The translations under genes and the position numbers were made by a program. 64,000 bases of DNA, from NCBI RefSeq assembly GCF_014652355.1, contig NZ_BMYQ01000002.1, forward strand, positions 1 to 64,000. The letters run 5' to 3'. Each line of letters opens with the position of its first letter. The stretch's first letter is position 1. The DNA comes from Gemmobacter lanyuensis (GTDB lineage: Bacteria; Pseudomonadota; Alphaproteobacteria; Rhodobacterales; Rhodobacteraceae). Below the pieces are notes generated by a model. The model was not told the DNA's origin and made no database searches. It saw only the letters and a list, made by a program, of their open reading frames with translations. This document shows positions 45,475 through 56,029 of this stretch, piece by piece.

Positions 45475-46254
45475 CTATTCCTTTGGCAAAGCAAAGCCGT
45501 AGCGTTCCAGAATCGCACGTGCTGAGGGCGCGGCGACATACCGGTAAAAGGCCTCGGCCACCGGACCCGCCTCTTTCAGCAGGACCATACGCTGCAACAG
45601 GGGATCATGCCAATCCGCCGGAATCAGGTCATGCTGGCCTTGCCCCGCCAGATTGGGCGAAAGCGCCAGCGAATAGGCCACAATTCCCCCGTCGGCGTTG
45701 CCGGACAGGGCGAATTGGGCGGCTTGGCTGACATTTTCCCCCAGCACCAGATGGGGCTGGATCTGATCCCACAGCCCGGCATGGCGCAGCGCCTCTTCGG
45801 CGCGTTTGCCATAGGGGGCATGTTCGGGATTGGCGATGGCAAAACGGGTGATCCGCCCGGCCGCCAAAGCGGCGCGCAGCCCGTCAAGCGTTCCGTCGGC
45901 GGCAAGTTCCGCGCCCGTCGGCACCAGCATCACCAGGCGCCCCTCGCCATAAAGCATGCCGGCATCACGGGTCAGCCCTTCGGCCGCCAGATCGCGCACA
46001 TAGGATTCATCGGCCGCCATGAACATCTGGAACGGCGCCCCTTCGCGGATCTGGCGGGCAAAATTCCCGGTCGATCCATAGACAGGCTTCACCGCTTGCC
46101 CCGTCTCGGCCTCAAACCGTTGGGCAATTTCATCCAAAGCGAACTGCAGGTCAGAGGCGGCGGCGATGATTGGCGGCGCATCGGCGCGGGCTGCAGGCGA
46201 AATAATCAGCGTCAGCAGGGCGACCAGTGCAAGCATAAGCTGGCGGTTGAACAT
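45475..46254 (-). CDS. modA: Molybdate-binding periplasmic protein
   Basis: A 259-residue solute-binding protein. The signal peptide (QLMLALVALLTLIISPAARA) is followed by IIAAASDLQFALDEIAQRFEAETGQAVKPVYGSTGNFARQI, the ModA oxyanion-binding segment, and MLVPTGAEL and SGNADGGIVAYSLAL later. The start at 46254 is chosen because earlier in-frame ATGs (46293, 46281) fall inside the promoter/Mo-box, and AAGGGG precedes 46254. Confidence 0.9.
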   Translation of the reverse strand: MFNRQLMLALVALLTLIISPAARADAPPIIAAASDLQFALDEIAQRFEAETGQAVKPVYGSTGNFARQIREGAPFQMFMAADESYVRDLAAEGLTRDAGMLYGEGRLVMLVPTGAELAADGTLDGLRAALAAGRITRFAIANPEHAPYGKRAEEALRHAGLWDQIQPHLVLGENVSQAAQFALSGNADGGIVAYSLALSPNLAGQGQHDLIPADWHDPLLQRMVLLKEAGPVAEAFYRYVAAPSARAILERYGFALPKE

Positions 46255-46269
46255 CTGGCAGAACCCCTT

Positions 46270-46315
46270 GATATGTTTCATGGAACATATCATTCCCGCA
46301 GGCCAATCAAGTCAA
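46270..46315 (-). promoter_or_regulatory. modABC promoter with Mo-box operator
   Basis: Reading toward modA, TTGACT (46315-46310) and TGATAT (46292-46287) form a -35/-10 pair with a 17-bp spacer. The inverted repeat GATATGTT-N6-AACATATC (46270-46291) overlaps the -10 and the expected start point, and matches the arm-N6-arm geometry of ModE-binding Mo-boxes. The site sits between the ModE-like gene and modA, so molybdate-dependent repression is likely. Confidence 0.75.
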
Positions 46316-46686
46316 CCCTCCGCCGCAAGAGGCTTGCGCCGCCAGGCATGCAACTGCCCCATATGCGCTGCACCCAGGTTTCGGGCGGCCGCCTCGACCG
46401 CACGGTATTCGGCCAGAACGGCTCGGCCCCGCTCTGTCAAAACCGCCCCGCCCTTGCCCGGCCCCCCACGCGTGGATGCCACCAACGGCAGGTCGAACAT
46501 GGCGTTCAGCGTCTCGATCAGGCTCCAGGCGCGCTTGTAGCTCATGCCCATGTCACGCGCGGCGGCGGCAATCGACCCGGTTTCGTCAATACGTTCCAGA
46601 AGCTCGGCCTTGCCGGGGCCGATCATGTCATCGCCGCCAAAATGAATCCGCACACGAAGGGTTGGTGAAATATCTGATCTGGTCAT
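46312..46686 (-). CDS. modE: ModE-like molybdate regulator, DNA-binding domain only
   Basis: A 124-residue LysR-type winged helix of the ModE N-domain family: LLERIDETGSIAAAARDMGMSYKRAWSLIETLNAMFDLPLVASTRGGPGKGGAVLTERGRAVL. The two C-terminal molbindin (mop) domains of full ModE are absent, so molybdate sensing must come from elsewhere or be lost. It lies directly upstream of the modABC promoter in the same direction, and the -35 box overlaps its stop codon. Confidence 0.85.
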   Translation of the reverse strand: MTRSDISPTLRVRIHFGGDDMIGPGKAELLERIDETGSIAAAARDMGMSYKRAWSLIETLNAMFDLPLVASTRGGPGKGGAVLTERGRAVLAEYRAVEAAARNLGAAHMGQLHAWRRKPLAAEG

Positions 46687-46735
46687 TGTCCTAACGAAGT
46701 TTGCGGCACGCCCCAGACCGCGAAAAGCCCGCAGC

Positions 46736-49285
46736 TCAGCCCGCGGCGTCCTTGGGTAAAAGTTGTTCCAAACACTGTTTCAATTGCTGGGTATCCAGCG
46801 GTTTCTGCATAATGGCACTGGCCCCCGCCGCACGGAAGCGATCCAGGTCATGCCCAACCACCGCGGCGGAAATGCCGATGATGGGGCGGGTATACCCGCG
46901 TTCCCGCAAGGTGCGGATCAATTCATCCCCGTCGATTTCCGGCATGAACAGATCGGTGATCAGAAGATCGGGCTGCATTTGCAGTGCCAGATCCAGCGCC
47001 TCGCGCCCGTTGGCGGCGTGGGTCACGGGGCCCACGTGCTTTTCCAGACGCGCGCGCATCACATCGGCCACCAGCGCATTGTCTTCGGCCAGAAGCACGC
47101 GCAGACGCCGCTGAAGAGCCGGGGCCGCGGCCGAGGCAGCCGGTGCCCCCGAAGCCTGCGCCTCGGGTTCGGGCAGATGGACGGAATAGCCCGTGCCGCC
47201 GGAAGTCGGCCGATAAAAGGAAACACGGCCGCCCAAAAGCTCGATCGCGCTGCGCACGATGAACAGGCCCAGACCGCTGCCATCTGCCTGTTTGCGGGCG
47301 TCATTGCCGCCGCGCTCGAAAGGCTGGAACAGGCGTTCCACATCCTCATCCGGGATGCCGATCCCGTCATCTTCGACACGCCAATGGCTTTGCGGGATGT
47401 CACCGGTCACGTGGGCGGGATCCACATCGTAACGGATCGTCACCCGCGTCCCGTTGCTGTGGTTGATCGCATTGCGGACCAGATTGGTCAGCACCTGCTT
47501 GACGCGGCGCATGTCCCCCATGCGGTGCCGTTCGGCCCCCGGACCCAGCACGATATCGACCGCGATCCCGCGTTCGGAGGCCGCAAGCTGCATGCCGTTG
47601 CGGATGCTTTCGGCCACTTCCGCCGGGACATAGGGTTCCAGCCGGATGGGCAGGTTCTTTTCGGGGTTCACCGCCTGCCGCATGTCGTCCATCACCGCCA
47701 GAAGCTGATCGGCCGCGTCGCGCAACTGGCGCTGCGCCCGGGCGCGGTCAGACACATCGGTCAGGTCATCGATCAGCATGGAGATGATCGAGGCTGGTGT
47801 GCGCAATTCATGGGACACGATCGAGAACAGCTGCCGCTGACGTTCCTGCTGGGCGTTCAGGGTGTTCAGCGCCTCGGTCAGCTGCTTCTTGCGGCGATGT
47901 TCGGCAGAAATGTCGAGCAAAAGCCCATAGGCGATGTCATCCCCCGAAGGCGCACGTTCATACCAGATATAGAGCTGCACGATCCGGGACAGCCCGTCAT
48001 CCCCCCTCGCACGCAGCTTGAAAGTATGGCCCGTGCCTTCGCCATGCTTGCTGGCCATGCCCCCGACCAGAGGTTCGTGGTGCATGGGATCGAAAGCCTC
48101 GATCACGGCATCCAGCTCACCTTCCGGGGCGCAGCCAGTCAGCCGCGCGGCGGCATCGTCGACCAGATAGCGCCGCATCGTCAGGTTGATGGCGAACAAC
48201 CCCACCCCGGCGGCATTGCGGACCCGGTCAAGCTTGCGGATGCTGCTGTGCATATGCGCGGCCTTCTGTTCGCCATACATGCGCAGCGTGAAGATCATGA
48301 CCAGCACATATAGGCCGATGACCGAATAGGTCCGCAGGATCACCTCATGGATGTCGCCCTCGACGGTGTCATGCAGGAACTGGCCGGTGAGGCCCGCATA
48401 GAGCGTGATCCCCATGATGCAGGCAAAGATGCTGATCGACGGCGGCAGCAGAACCGCAATCAGCAAGCCCATCAGGACGACGTCGATCATGGGGTAGATC
48501 TGGAACCCGTGCGACTGGGCAAGCCCCAAAAGCGGAAAGAACATCGCAAGCAGCAGCGCAAGCCGCAAATCCTTCTGGCGGGGCATGTTGATCGTCGCCA
48601 GCAGAAAGGCCGTGATCACCACCCCGCCGCGCATGATGCGCAACAGGCTGAACTGCAGATAGGTGGCCGTGAAGCCAAGGTCGCTGGCCACCTGAGGATC
48701 AAGCTGCGCCGCAAAGCGCAGCATGACCCACAGCTGTAGCAGGCAGACCAGCACGAAGGTGACGGCCGCAGCCATCGTGAAGGAAATATCAACAGCGAAG
48801 GGACGAAAGCGCAGGAAAAGCCAACGGAAGATCAGCCGGTAAACGACCCCGAGGCCCAGCGAAAAGGCAAGCCCGATCAACAAGAGCGCCACGAAATGCC
48901 AGGCCCGCAGTGACGGAATGGCGATCCATGGCACGCTGGCCCCGAACGGTTGGACAAAGACATAGGCAAAGGCCGCGCCGTAAACCCCAAGCGGGATCCA
49001 AAGTTGCCGCAGCGGATACATCAGCAGGCCCAGCACCAGCGCATAGGTGGCAACATGGGGTGTCAGGCTCAGCGCCGGGCGGCTTGCGCCCTCCATGCCT
49101 TCGCCCGCCGACATGACGACGGTCCAGAAAATGACCATGGCCAGAAACAGCGCACCGTAATGGTAGGGTTGGGCATGCACTGCCTCGCGGATCGACATGA
49201 GCCGCGATTTCTCGAAATCACGAAAGACAAAGGCCTCGCCCGTGGCGCGCGCCACAGCCCGATCATGATCCAACTGATGCATCAT
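46736..49285 (-). CDS. Hybrid sensor histidine kinase / response regulator
   Basis: An 849-residue membrane kinase. The first third has about eight hydrophobic helices (for example YHYGALFLAMVIFWTVVMSAG and WHFVALLLIGLAFSLGLGVVY). A PAS-like segment follows, then HisKA with H492 in VSHELRTPAS, an HATPase (NAINHSN, DDGIGIPDEDV, DGSGLGLFIV) and a C-terminal receiver with DN, D778 in ITDLFMPEIDGD and K828. The frame is open to 49570, but the ATG at 49285 begins the recognisable protein. No separate response regulator is adjacent, so output probably passes by phosphotransfer to an unlinked partner. Confidence 0.88.
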   Translation of the reverse strand: MMHQLDHDRAVARATGEAFVFRDFEKSRLMSIREAVHAQPYHYGALFLAMVIFWTVVMSAGEGMEGASRPALSLTPHVATYALVLGLLMYPLRQLWIPLGVYGAAFAYVFVQPFGASVPWIAIPSLRAWHFVALLLIGLAFSLGLGVVYRLIFRWLFLRFRPFAVDISFTMAAAVTFVLVCLLQLWVMLRFAAQLDPQVASDLGFTATYLQFSLLRIMRGGVVITAFLLATINMPRQKDLRLALLLAMFFPLLGLAQSHGFQIYPMIDVVLMGLLIAVLLPPSISIFACIMGITLYAGLTGQFLHDTVEGDIHEVILRTYSVIGLYVLVMIFTLRMYGEQKAAHMHSSIRKLDRVRNAAGVGLFAINLTMRRYLVDDAAARLTGCAPEGELDAVIEAFDPMHHEPLVGGMASKHGEGTGHTFKLRARGDDGLSRIVQLYIWYERAPSGDDIAYGLLLDISAEHRRKKQLTEALNTLNAQQERQRQLFSIVSHELRTPASIISMLIDDLTDVSDRARAQRQLRDAADQLLAVMDDMRQAVNPEKNLPIRLEPYVPAEVAESIRNGMQLAASERGIAVDIVLGPGAERHRMGDMRRVKQVLTNLVRNAINHSNGTRVTIRYDVDPAHVTGDIPQSHWRVEDDGIGIPDEDVERLFQPFERGGNDARKQADGSGLGLFIVRSAIELLGGRVSFYRPTSGGTGYSVHLPEPEAQASGAPAASAAAPALQRRLRVLLAEDNALVADVMRARLEKHVGPVTHAANGREALDLALQMQPDLLITDLFMPEIDGDELIRTLRERGYTRPIIGISAAVVGHDLDRFRAAGASAIMQKPLDTQQLKQCLEQLLPKDAAG

Positions 49286-49741
49286 CGTCACTACCGACCG
49301 CCTCTGTTCTGTCCGCCGTGATCCCCCTTTATCGGACGCCGGATCATTGGTGGCTGAAACCCCGCCCTTTGGCAAGAAGCGAAGGATCAACCAGCTGCAC
49401 CGGGCAGGAATCGTGCCATATGACAGAGGATCTGGCGCAAGCAGTCGGGAAAACCAGATCCGGATCAGCCCCACGAAAGCTGGTGACAGATCGCCTCGAC
49501 GATCAGGGCGCCGGAAATGCCTCGGGATCGGGGTGGCCAAGGCTGCGGGCGCCCTGCGCCGGCGTGGCAACTCTGGCCCGCCGCATGGGCGAGGTGCGCG
49601 GCCAGCGCCCTATCAGCATTTTGTCGGCAGTGGCGGGCCGTCGTTGATCCGGTCCGCATCCGCCGGGCTGCGGTCACGCCGTGGCCGGACCGGATACCGG
49701 GCACAGAGGTTGCCCGGTATCTTTGGTATCGACCTGCGCGA
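49286..49741. other. Intergenic region with stem-loop
   Basis: 456 bp between the kinase start and the aldolase stop. Frames of up to about 100 codons occur on both strands, but none looks like a protein. An 11-bp perfect stem-loop, GATACCGGGCA (49693-49703) with TGCCCGGTATC (49711-49721), lies 20 bp past the aldolase stop and may terminate that operon, though without a T-run on its strand. The kinase promoter should also be here but was not identified. Confidence 0.45.
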
Positions 49742-50776
49742 TCAGTAGCGCTTGGCCATCTTTTCCAGCGGGATCGGACGGATCTTGTCAGCGTTGCCAG
49801 CCGTGCCGAAGGCTTCGAACCGGGCTTTGCAGACCTCGGTCATCATGCCCATCGCGGCCTTCAGGTATTTGCGCGGGTCAAATTCCGCCGGTTCATCGGC
49901 AAAGGATTTGCGGATCGCGGCGGTGGCGGCCAGACGGTTGTCGGTGTCGATATTCACCTTGCGGACGCCCGATTTGATGCCGCGCTGGATTTCCTCGACC
50001 GGCACGCCCCAGGTCGGCTTGATGTCGCCGCCGTAGTTGTTGATGATCTGCTGCAGATCCTCCGGCACCGAGGAGGAGCCGTGCATCACGAGGTGGGTGT
50101 TCGGCAGGCGGCGGTGGATTTCCTCGATCACGTGCATGGCAAGGATCGCACCATCGGGCTTGCGGGTGAACTTGTAGGCGCCGTGGCTGGTGCCCATGGC
50201 AATGGCCAGCGCGTCCACGCCGGTTTCCTGCACGAATTTCTCGGCTTCGGCCGGGTCGGTCAGCAGCTGGTCATGGCTCAGCTTTTCAGTCGCGCCATGG
50301 CCGTCTTCCTGATCGCCCATCCCGGTTTCCAGGCTGCCCAGCACGCCCAGCTCGCCTTCGACCGACACGCCGCAGGCATGGGCCATGTCCACCACGGCGC
50401 GGGTGATATCGCGGTTATAGACGTAATCCGCCGGGGTCTTGCCATCGGCCTTGAGGCTGCCATCCATCATCACGCTGGTAAAGCCGTTCTGGATGGCGGT
50501 GGCGCAGGTGGCCAAGTTGTTGCCGTGGTCAAGGTGCATACAGACCGGGATTTCCGGGTAGGTTTCGGTCAGACCATCGATCAGACGGGCCAGAACGCGA
50601 TCCCCGGCATAGGCACGCGCGCCGCGGCTGGCCTGGATGATCACCGGCGAATTGGTCGCCTGTGCGGCGGCCATGATGGCCAGCCCCTGTTCCATGTTGG
50701 AAATGTTGAAAGCGGGCACGCCATAGCCGTTTTCAGCGGCATGGTCGAGAAGTTGGCGAAGTGTGATCCGGGCCAT
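49742..50776 (-). CDS. fba: Class II fructose-bisphosphate aldolase
   Basis: A 344-residue zinc aldolase of the class II subtype also called CbbA. It has [11 protein letters not shown] with zinc/catalytic residues (about 78-88), [39 protein letters not shown] and [13 protein letters not shown], and [12 protein letters not shown]. It interconverts fructose 1,6-bisphosphate with triose phosphates and, in principle, sedoheptulose 1,7-bisphosphate with erythrose 4-phosphate plus DHAP. It is the last gene of the DeoR-tpiA2-rpiB-fbp-fba run, suggesting service to erythrose-4-phosphate metabolism. Confidence 0.93.
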   Translation of the reverse strand: MARITLRQLLDHAAENGYGVPAFNISNMEQGLAIMAAAQATNSPVIIQASRGARAYAGDRVLARLIDGLTETYPEIPVCMHLDHGNNLATCATAIQNGFTSVMMDGSLKADGKTPADYVYNRDITRAVVDMAHACGVSVEGELGVLGSLETGMGDQEDGHGATEKLSHDQLLTDPAEAEKFVQETGVDALAIAMGTSHGAYKFTRKPDGAILAMHVIEEIHRRLPNTHLVMHGSSSVPEDLQQIINNYGGDIKPTWGVPVEEIQRGIKSGVRKVNIDTDNRLAATAAIRKSFADEPAEFDPRKYLKAAMGMMTEVCKARFEAFGTAGNADKIRPIPLEKMAKRY

Positions 50777-50792
50777 GGATACGTCCTTGAGT

Positions 50793-51776
50793 TCAAGCGA
50801 GGTTTGCGGTGGTCAGATAGCGGCCGACGGTGTCGACCTCTTCTGCGGCACCAAAGAAAAGCGGGGTATTTTCGTGCAGCGCCCCGGGCTGGCGGTCGAG
50901 GATCGGCTCTGCACCGTCCGTGGCATGTCCTCCTGCCTGCTCGATCAGGAAGGCAATCGGCACCGCTTCGTAGACCAGACGAAGGCGGCCGCGTTCGTAT
51001 CCGCGCCGGATATCGGCGGGATACATGAACATGCCCCCTTGCAGCAGGATGCGGTGTAGCTCTCCCACCGCGGCTGCAAGCCAGCGCATGTTGAAATCCT
51101 TGCCCCGCGGGCCGTCCTTGCCCGCCCGCAGATCGCGGGCATAGGCCTGAAGCCCCACGGGCCAGTGACGTTCGTTCGAGGCGTTATAGGCAATCGATTT
51201 GGTGTCGGGCTTCAGGCGCACCTGATCGCGCGCGATGCGGAAACCGCCCAGTTCGCGGTCATAGGTCGCGATGGTCACGCCCGCGCCCAGGGAAAAGCCG
51301 TAGTCGCAGCTATGCCCGAAAGAGGCATAGCCCGCCGCCACCGTCGCGCGCCCCGGCCGCAGGAACCCAGCCTCTGCCGCGGGCAGAACCGAAAACAGCA
51401 TCCCCAGCGGGGCGCCGATGCCGATGCTGCCCGATCCGTCGATCGGGTCGATGGCCACGTCAAAGGCGCCCTCGGGATTCAGGTCGATGACGGCCTCGGC
51501 CTCTTCCGACAGAACCTTGCGGACACCGGCGGCGCGCAGCGCGGCCAGCATGTGATCGTGCGCCGCCACATCCAGCGCCTTCTGCTTGTCGCCGCTGTCA
51601 TTCACGCCGACCACGGCCTCGGGGTCGCCATGCAGGCGACCCGCGGCCAGACGATCCGCCAAAGGCGGCAGCGCATGGGCCAGCGCCAGCACGATGGCAG
51701 CAGCGCCACCCTTGTCGGACAGGTAGGCATCAAGCGGCTCGCCCTGGGGGGGGCCGTCGTTGGGCAGGCGGAGCAT
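50793..51776 (-). CDS. fbp: Class I fructose-1,6-bisphosphatase
   Basis: A 327-residue class I FBPase with the metal-binding segment [31 protein letters not shown] and the substrate region [43 protein letters not shown]. It converts fructose 1,6-bisphosphate (and often sedoheptulose 1,7-bisphosphate) to the monophosphate. The start at 51776 has GAGG six nt upstream and is preferred to 51788. It is separated from fba by 16 bp in the same operon. Confidence 0.92.
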   Translation of the reverse strand: MLRLPNDGPPQGEPLDAYLSDKGGAAAIVLALAHALPPLADRLAAGRLHGDPEAVVGVNDSGDKQKALDVAAHDHMLAALRAAGVRKVLSEEAEAVIDLNPEGAFDVAIDPIDGSGSIGIGAPLGMLFSVLPAAEAGFLRPGRATVAAGYASFGHSCDYGFSLGAGVTIATYDRELGGFRIARDQVRLKPDTKSIAYNASNERHWPVGLQAYARDLRAGKDGPRGKDFNMRWLAAAVGELHRILLQGGMFMYPADIRRGYERGRLRLVYEAVPIAFLIEQAGGHATDGAEPILDRQPGALHENTPLFFGAAEEVDTVGRYLTTANLA

Positions 51777-51850
51777 GGTGGGCCTCATGCGGATGTGAAG
51801 GGGCGCAAACGGGCTGCGCCCCGCAGATGTGGTCTCTCTCGGTCAGTGCA

Positions 51851-52306
51851 TCAGCACTTGTTGTATTTCGCGTCAACCTCATTGATCGCATCGACATTGC
51901 TGGCCGAGCGGCCATTGGGGTCGAAGGTCTCGCGCAGGAAGGCGTCGGCAATGGCCTTGGCCAGTTCGCTGCCGATCACGCGGGCGCCCATGGTGATGAT
52001 CTGGGCATTGTTCGACAGCGCCGCGCGTTCGGCCGAATAGGTGTCATGGGTCAGCGCGGCGCGGATGCCTGGCACCTTGTTCGCCGCGATGCAGACCCCG
52101 ATCCCGGTGCCGCAGACCAGAATGGCGCGGTCATAGGTACCCGCCAGCACGCCCGAGGCGACACGGTCAGACAGGTTCGCGTAGAACGCGTCCGGCCCGG
52201 CTTCGGTGCGGCTGATCTCCGACACCTCATGCTTGTCCTTCAGATAATCGGCCAGAACCTTGGCCAGACCCTCGCCCGCGCTGTCGCCTGCAATTGCCAG
52301 TTTCAT
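51851..52306 (-). CDS. eryI: RpiB-family isomerase (EryI, D-erythrose-4-phosphate isomerase)
   Basis: A 151-residue RpiB/LacAB sugar-phosphate isomerase: [67 protein letters not shown] with the catalytic Cys in VCGTGIG, and [14 protein letters not shown]. The Brucella ortholog RpiB (EryI) makes D-erythrose 4-phosphate, and the neighbours (tpiA2, deoR, eryABCD) support that role over ribose-5-phosphate isomerisation. The ATG at 52306 with AAGGAG six nt upstream is preferred to 52336. Confidence 0.87.
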   Translation of the reverse strand: MKLAIAGDSAGEGLAKVLADYLKDKHEVSEISRTEAGPDAFYANLSDRVASGVLAGTYDRAILVCGTGIGVCIAANKVPGIRAALTHDTYSAERAALSNNAQIITMGARVIGSELAKAIADAFLRETFDPNGRSASNVDAINEVDAKYNKC

Positions 52307-52317
52307 GGATGTCTCCT

Positions 52318-53085
52318 TCACAGCTTGGCGGCGCATTTGGCCAGAATGTCGAGGTATCCCGCGACATTCCAGGCCGAACGGCCAATGAACAGCCCGTCGA
52401 TATGCGGGCAGGTGATCAGTTCCTCGCAGTTGCCCGGATTGACCGAACCACCGTAAAGACAGGGGATGCGGCGGCCCAGAACGTCCTGCGCCACAGCGAT
52501 GATTTCAGCCTGACGGGCATCGGCGTAATCCGAGGTCGCGGGAATCCCGTTCACCCCGATGGCCCAGACGGGTTCATAGGCCAGAAGGATCGTCGCGCCC
52601 TTCTGTTCGGCCGAAAGTTTCGACAGCGCGCCGCGCACCTGCGCCTCAAGCACCTCTTGCGCGCGCCCGGCCTCGCGTTCGGCCAGCGTCTCGCCGATGC
52701 AGATCAGCGGGGTCAGGCCGTGGCGCACCGCAGCCTCGGTCTTCAGACCGACGGTTTCATCGGTTTCCCCAAAGAATTCGCGGCGCTCCGAATGGCCCAG
52801 CTCGACCAGATCGAGGTTGCAGTCGCGCAGCATCACGGGCGACACCTCACCCGTCCAGGCACCTTCATCGGCCCAATGCATGTTCTGCGCGCCGACCTTG
52901 ACGCTGGTATCGGCCAGCATGGCCTTGACCTCGCGCACGGCGGTGAAGGGGGGCACGATGAAACGCTGGATGCGCGGGTCGCGCGCGGCTTCAGAGGCGA
53001 TCAGACCTTCGGCAAAGGCGCGTGCCTCGGCCAGGGTCTTGTTCATCTTCCAGCTGGTGCCGATCCAGACATGCGGGTCGCTCAT
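52318..53085 (-). CDS. eryH: TpiA-like isomerase (EryH, D-3-tetrulose-4-phosphate isomerase)
   Basis: A 255-residue TIM-barrel isomerase. [13 protein letters not shown] carries the catalytic Lys region, [15 protein letters not shown] the catalytic His, [19 protein letters not shown] the catalytic Glu loop and [15 protein letters not shown] the phosphate loop. The TSWKMN start differs from the GNWKMN of housekeeping TIM, as in the TpiA2/EryH group acting on tetrulose phosphate in Brucella and Rhizobium. It ends 11 bp before eryI and begins 3 bp after the DeoR gene. Confidence 0.87.
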   Translation of the reverse strand: MSDPHVWIGTSWKMNKTLAEARAFAEGLIASEAARDPRIQRFIVPPFTAVREVKAMLADTSVKVGAQNMHWADEGAWTGEVSPVMLRDCNLDLVELGHSERREFFGETDETVGLKTEAAVRHGLTPLICIGETLAEREAGRAQEVLEAQVRGALSKLSAEQKGATILLAYEPVWAIGVNGIPATSDYADARQAEIIAVAQDVLGRRIPCLYGGSVNPGNCEELITCPHIDGLFIGRSAWNVAGYLDILAKCAAKL

Positions 53086-53088
53086 GCG

Positions 53089-53853
53089 TCAGTCCTTTGC
53101 AATGGTCAGGATGATGCCCGCCCGGTCCATCGCCGCGCGTTCCTCGGGGGCGGGGGCATCATCGGTGATGATGGTGTCGAAATCGGTCAGGTCCGACAGC
53201 ACATGCAGCGCCGTCCGCCCGAACCGGGCATGGTTGATCAGCAGGCAGGACCGCGTCGCCGCCGCCATCATCGCCCGCTTGGTATGCACAATGGCATCTT
53301 CCATATGGAAAGCCTGCAGCCCCGACACCGCCGGGGCCGAGATGAAGGCCAGATCGGCCCGCAGCCGCCCCAGCGCATGTTCCGTCACCACCCCGAAAAA
53401 GGCGTTGAACTTGGCGTTGAAGACCCCCCCCAGCGCAATCAGCGTGATGCCGGGTTCGTCCTTCAGATCGTCGATCACCGCCGCGTTGTTGGTGATCACC
53501 GTCAGCGGCCGCTTGTCCACAAGGGCCGAGCCGAGCAGCGCCGCCATCGACCCGTCATTGATCATCACGGTCATGCCGGGTTCAACCAACTCCAGCGCGG
53601 CGCGGGCCATGCGGGCCTTGGCCTCGCCGTCCTGACGGGCGCGGATGCGGAAATCGCTTTCGAACTGGGTGCCGGCCTCGATCGTGGCGCCACCACGCAC
53701 CTTGCGCAGCACGCCTTCGGCCTCAAGATCATCCAGATCGCGGTGAATTGTCATTTTCGAGACAGCAAAGCGTTCGGCCAGATCGTCCAGCTCGACCGCG
53801 CGCTTTTCCACCAGCAGATCCATGATCGCCTGACGGCGCTCTTCCCGCTTCAT
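53089..53853 (-). CDS. eryR: DeoR-family transcriptional regulator
   Basis: A 254-residue DeoR/GlpR regulator with the N-terminal helix-turn-helix (EERRQAIMDLLVEKRAVELDDLAERFAVSKMTIHRDLDDLEAEG) and the sugar-phosphate binding C domain (ARAALELVEPGMTVMINDGSMAALLGSAL). It heads the operon with eryH and eryI as in Brucella and is divergent from transketolase, with repeated TGTGA/TCACA motifs between them that may be its operators. The symbol is by synteny. Confidence 0.85.
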   Translation of the reverse strand: MKREERRQAIMDLLVEKRAVELDDLAERFAVSKMTIHRDLDDLEAEGVLRKVRGGATIEAGTQFESDFRIRARQDGEAKARMARAALELVEPGMTVMINDGSMAALLGSALVDKRPLTVITNNAAVIDDLKDEPGITLIALGGVFNAKFNAFFGVVTEHALGRLRADLAFISAPAVSGLQAFHMEDAIVHTKRAMMAAATRSCLLINHARFGRTALHVLSDLTDFDTIITDDAPAPEERAAMDRAGIILTIAKD

Positions 53854-53925
53854 TGCTCTCTCCTAGACCGGGCCAACGGTCTTCGAGCCTGCTTTTAACA
53901 TCTTCCCGAAATGAAACAACAACAT

Positions 53926-53987
53926 TTTTGTGACTTTGTTATTTTATGTTGTGATATCTCACAATTTCACATAGCAAAATCACAAAG
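53926..53987. promoter_or_regulatory. Candidate DeoR operators between eryR and tkt
   Basis: The AT-rich divergent gap contains TTGTGATATCTCACAA (53949-53964, arms TTGTGA/TCACAA). An outer pair, TTTTGTGAC (from 53926) and AATCACAAA (to 53987), uses the same half-site. The arrangement suggests DeoR binding that controls both directions. AAAGGAGGA at 53984-53992 is the tkt ribosome-binding site. Confidence 0.55.
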
Positions 53988-53999
53988 GAGGATTCCCCC

Positions 54000-56018
54000 A
54001 TGTCCCAACAGGCCTTTGTCGCGGCGAAATCCGCATTGGACCCCGAAAACTTTGCCCTCGCGAATTGCATCCGCGCGCTGACCATCGATGCGGTCGAGGC
54101 GTCGAAATCCGGCCACCCCGGCGCGCCCATGGGCATGGCGGATGCGACGACGGTGCTGTTCCGCAAGCATCTGAAGTTCGATGCCAGCCAGCCCGACTGG
54201 CCCGACCGCGACCGTTTCGTGCTGTCGAATGGCCATGCCTCGATGCTGCTCTACAGCCTGCTCCATCTGACCGGCTATGCCGACATGACGTTGGAACAGA
54301 TCCGCAATTTCCGCCAATGGGGTGCGATCACCGCGGGGCACCCGGAATATGGCCACGCGAAGGGGGTGGAAACCACCACCGGCCCGCTGGGTCAAGGCAT
54401 CGCCACGGCGGTGGGCATGGCCTTGGCGGAACGACGGCTGGCGGCGGAATTCGGCACCGATCTGGTGGATCACCACACCTATGTTTTTGTCGGTGACGGC
54501 TGCCTGCAAGAAGGCATCGGGCAAGAGGCGATCAGCCTCGCGGGGCATCTGGGTCTGTCGAAGCTGATCGTGCTTTATGACGACAATTCCATCACCATCG
54601 ACGGGCCGACCTCGGTTTCGTTCAGCGAGGATATCCCCGCCCGCTTTGCCGCCTGCGGCTGGCATGTGCAATCCTGCGACGGGCATGACGGGCGGGCCGT
54701 GGATGCCTGCCTGACCGCCGCGCGCGCCGAAAACGCGCGTCCCTCGCTGATTGCGCTGAAAACCGTGATCGGCTTCGGCTCGCCCAACAAGGCCGGCAGC
54801 TATGCGGTGCATGGCGCCCCTCTTGGCGCGACCGAGGCCGAGGCGACCAAGGCCACGCTGGGCTGGCCGCATGGGCCGTTTGAAATCCCGCAGGATCTGC
54901 GCGCGGCTTGGCAGGCGGCAGGCGCCCGCGGGCAAGCCGACCGCGCGGCATGGGAGGCCCGCCTTGCCGCCCAGACCCCCGACCGCCGCGCCGAATTCAC
55001 CCGGCGCATCAACGGCACGCTGCCCGCGGCCTATGACGCCGCGGTGCAGGCCGCGCGCGATGCCCTGTTTGCCGCGCCGAAAAAGGCCGCCACCCGCAAG
55101 GCCAGCCAGATGGCGCTTGAAGCACTGGCACCCGCCCTGCCCGAGATGATTGGCGGTTCGGCAGACCTGACCGGGTCGAACCTGACCCGCGTCCCGGCGG
55201 TGGACCTGCAATACACGCGCGATGTTCCGGGCCGCTACATCGGCTATGGCGTGCGCGAATTCGCCATGGCAGCGGCGATGAACGGGCTTTGCCTGCATGG
55301 CGGATTCCTGCCCTATGGCGGCACCTTCATGGTCTTTTCCGATTACTGCCGCAATGCAATCCGCCTTTCGGCGCTGATGGGGCTGGGCACGGTCTATGTG
55401 ATGACGCATGACAGCATCGGCCTGGGTGAAGACGGGCCGACGCACCAGCCGATCGAGCATCTGGCCTCGCTCCGTGCGATTCCCAATCTCATGGTGTTCC
55501 GCCCTGCCGATACGGTCGAAACGTTGGAGGCCTGGGATATCGCCATCCGCAGCCGCAGCACGCCCTCGCTTCTGGCGCTGTCGCGGCAGGATGTGCCGCA
55601 GCTGCGGCTGGCAGCCGGGGCCGAGAACCTGACCGCCCGGGGTGCCTATGTCATCCGTCAGTTCGGCACGGGCCGCGATGTGACGCTGATCGCCACCGGG
55701 ACCGAGGTCGCCCTTGCCGTCACCGCGGCCGAGGCGCTGCAGGCCCGTGGCCTTGCCGTGGCTGTCGTCTCCATGCCCTCGTGGGAGCTGTTCGAAGCGC
55801 AGCCCGAGTCCTATCGCGCCGAGGTGCTGGGCAATGCCCCGCGCATCGCGGTCGAGGCCGCGGGCAAGTTCGGCTGGACCCGTTACGTCGCCTCGGAACA
55901 GGACGTGATCGGGATGCCGGGCTTTGGCGCCTCGGCCCCGGCGGAACGGCTGTATCAGGAATTCGGCATCACCGCCGAAGCCATCATCGCCCGCGCCCTG
56001 ACGCTGACGGGCAAGTAA
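54000..56018 (+). CDS. tkt: Transketolase
   Basis: A 672-residue thiamine-diphosphate enzyme. Motifs include [29 protein letters not shown], the ThDP-binding [14 protein letters not shown]...NSI segment, [12 protein letters not shown] and [27 protein letters not shown]. It moves two-carbon units between ketoses and aldoses and accepts erythrose 4-phosphate. A strong AAAGGAGGA precedes the ATG. With tal 11 bp downstream it forms a plus-strand operon inside the erythritol cluster, facing the eryABCD genes. Confidence 0.94.
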   Translation: MSQQAFVAAKSALDPENFALANCIRALTIDAVEASKSGHPGAPMGMADATTVLFRKHLKFDASQPDWPDRDRFVLSNGHASMLLYSLLHLTGYADMTLEQIRNFRQWGAITAGHPEYGHAKGVETTTGPLGQGIATAVGMALAERRLAAEFGTDLVDHHTYVFVGDGCLQEGIGQEAISLAGHLGLSKLIVLYDDNSITIDGPTSVSFSEDIPARFAACGWHVQSCDGHDGRAVDACLTAARAENARPSLIALKTVIGFGSPNKAGSYAVHGAPLGATEAEATKATLGWPHGPFEIPQDLRAAWQAAGARGQADRAAWEARLAAQTPDRRAEFTRRINGTLPAAYDAAVQAARDALFAAPKKAATRKASQMALEALAPALPEMIGGSADLTGSNLTRVPAVDLQYTRDVPGRYIGYGVREFAMAAAMNGLCLHGGFLPYGGTFMVFSDYCRNAIRLSALMGLGTVYVMTHDSIGLGEDGPTHQPIEHLASLRAIPNLMVFRPADTVETLEAWDIAIRSRSTPSLLALSRQDVPQLRLAAGAENLTARGAYVIRQFGTGRDVTLIATGTEVALAVTAAEALQARGLAVAVVSMPSWELFEAQPESYRAEVLGNAPRIAVEAAGKFGWTRYVASEQDVIGMPGFGASAPAERLYQEFGITAEAIIARALTLTGK

Positions 56019-56029
56019 GGATCGCCCCC

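Noticed and set aside
49286-49741. Frames at 49318-49647 (plus) and 49465-49704 (minus)
   Set aside because: Mutually overlapping, low-complexity arginine-rich translations without any recognisable start signal.
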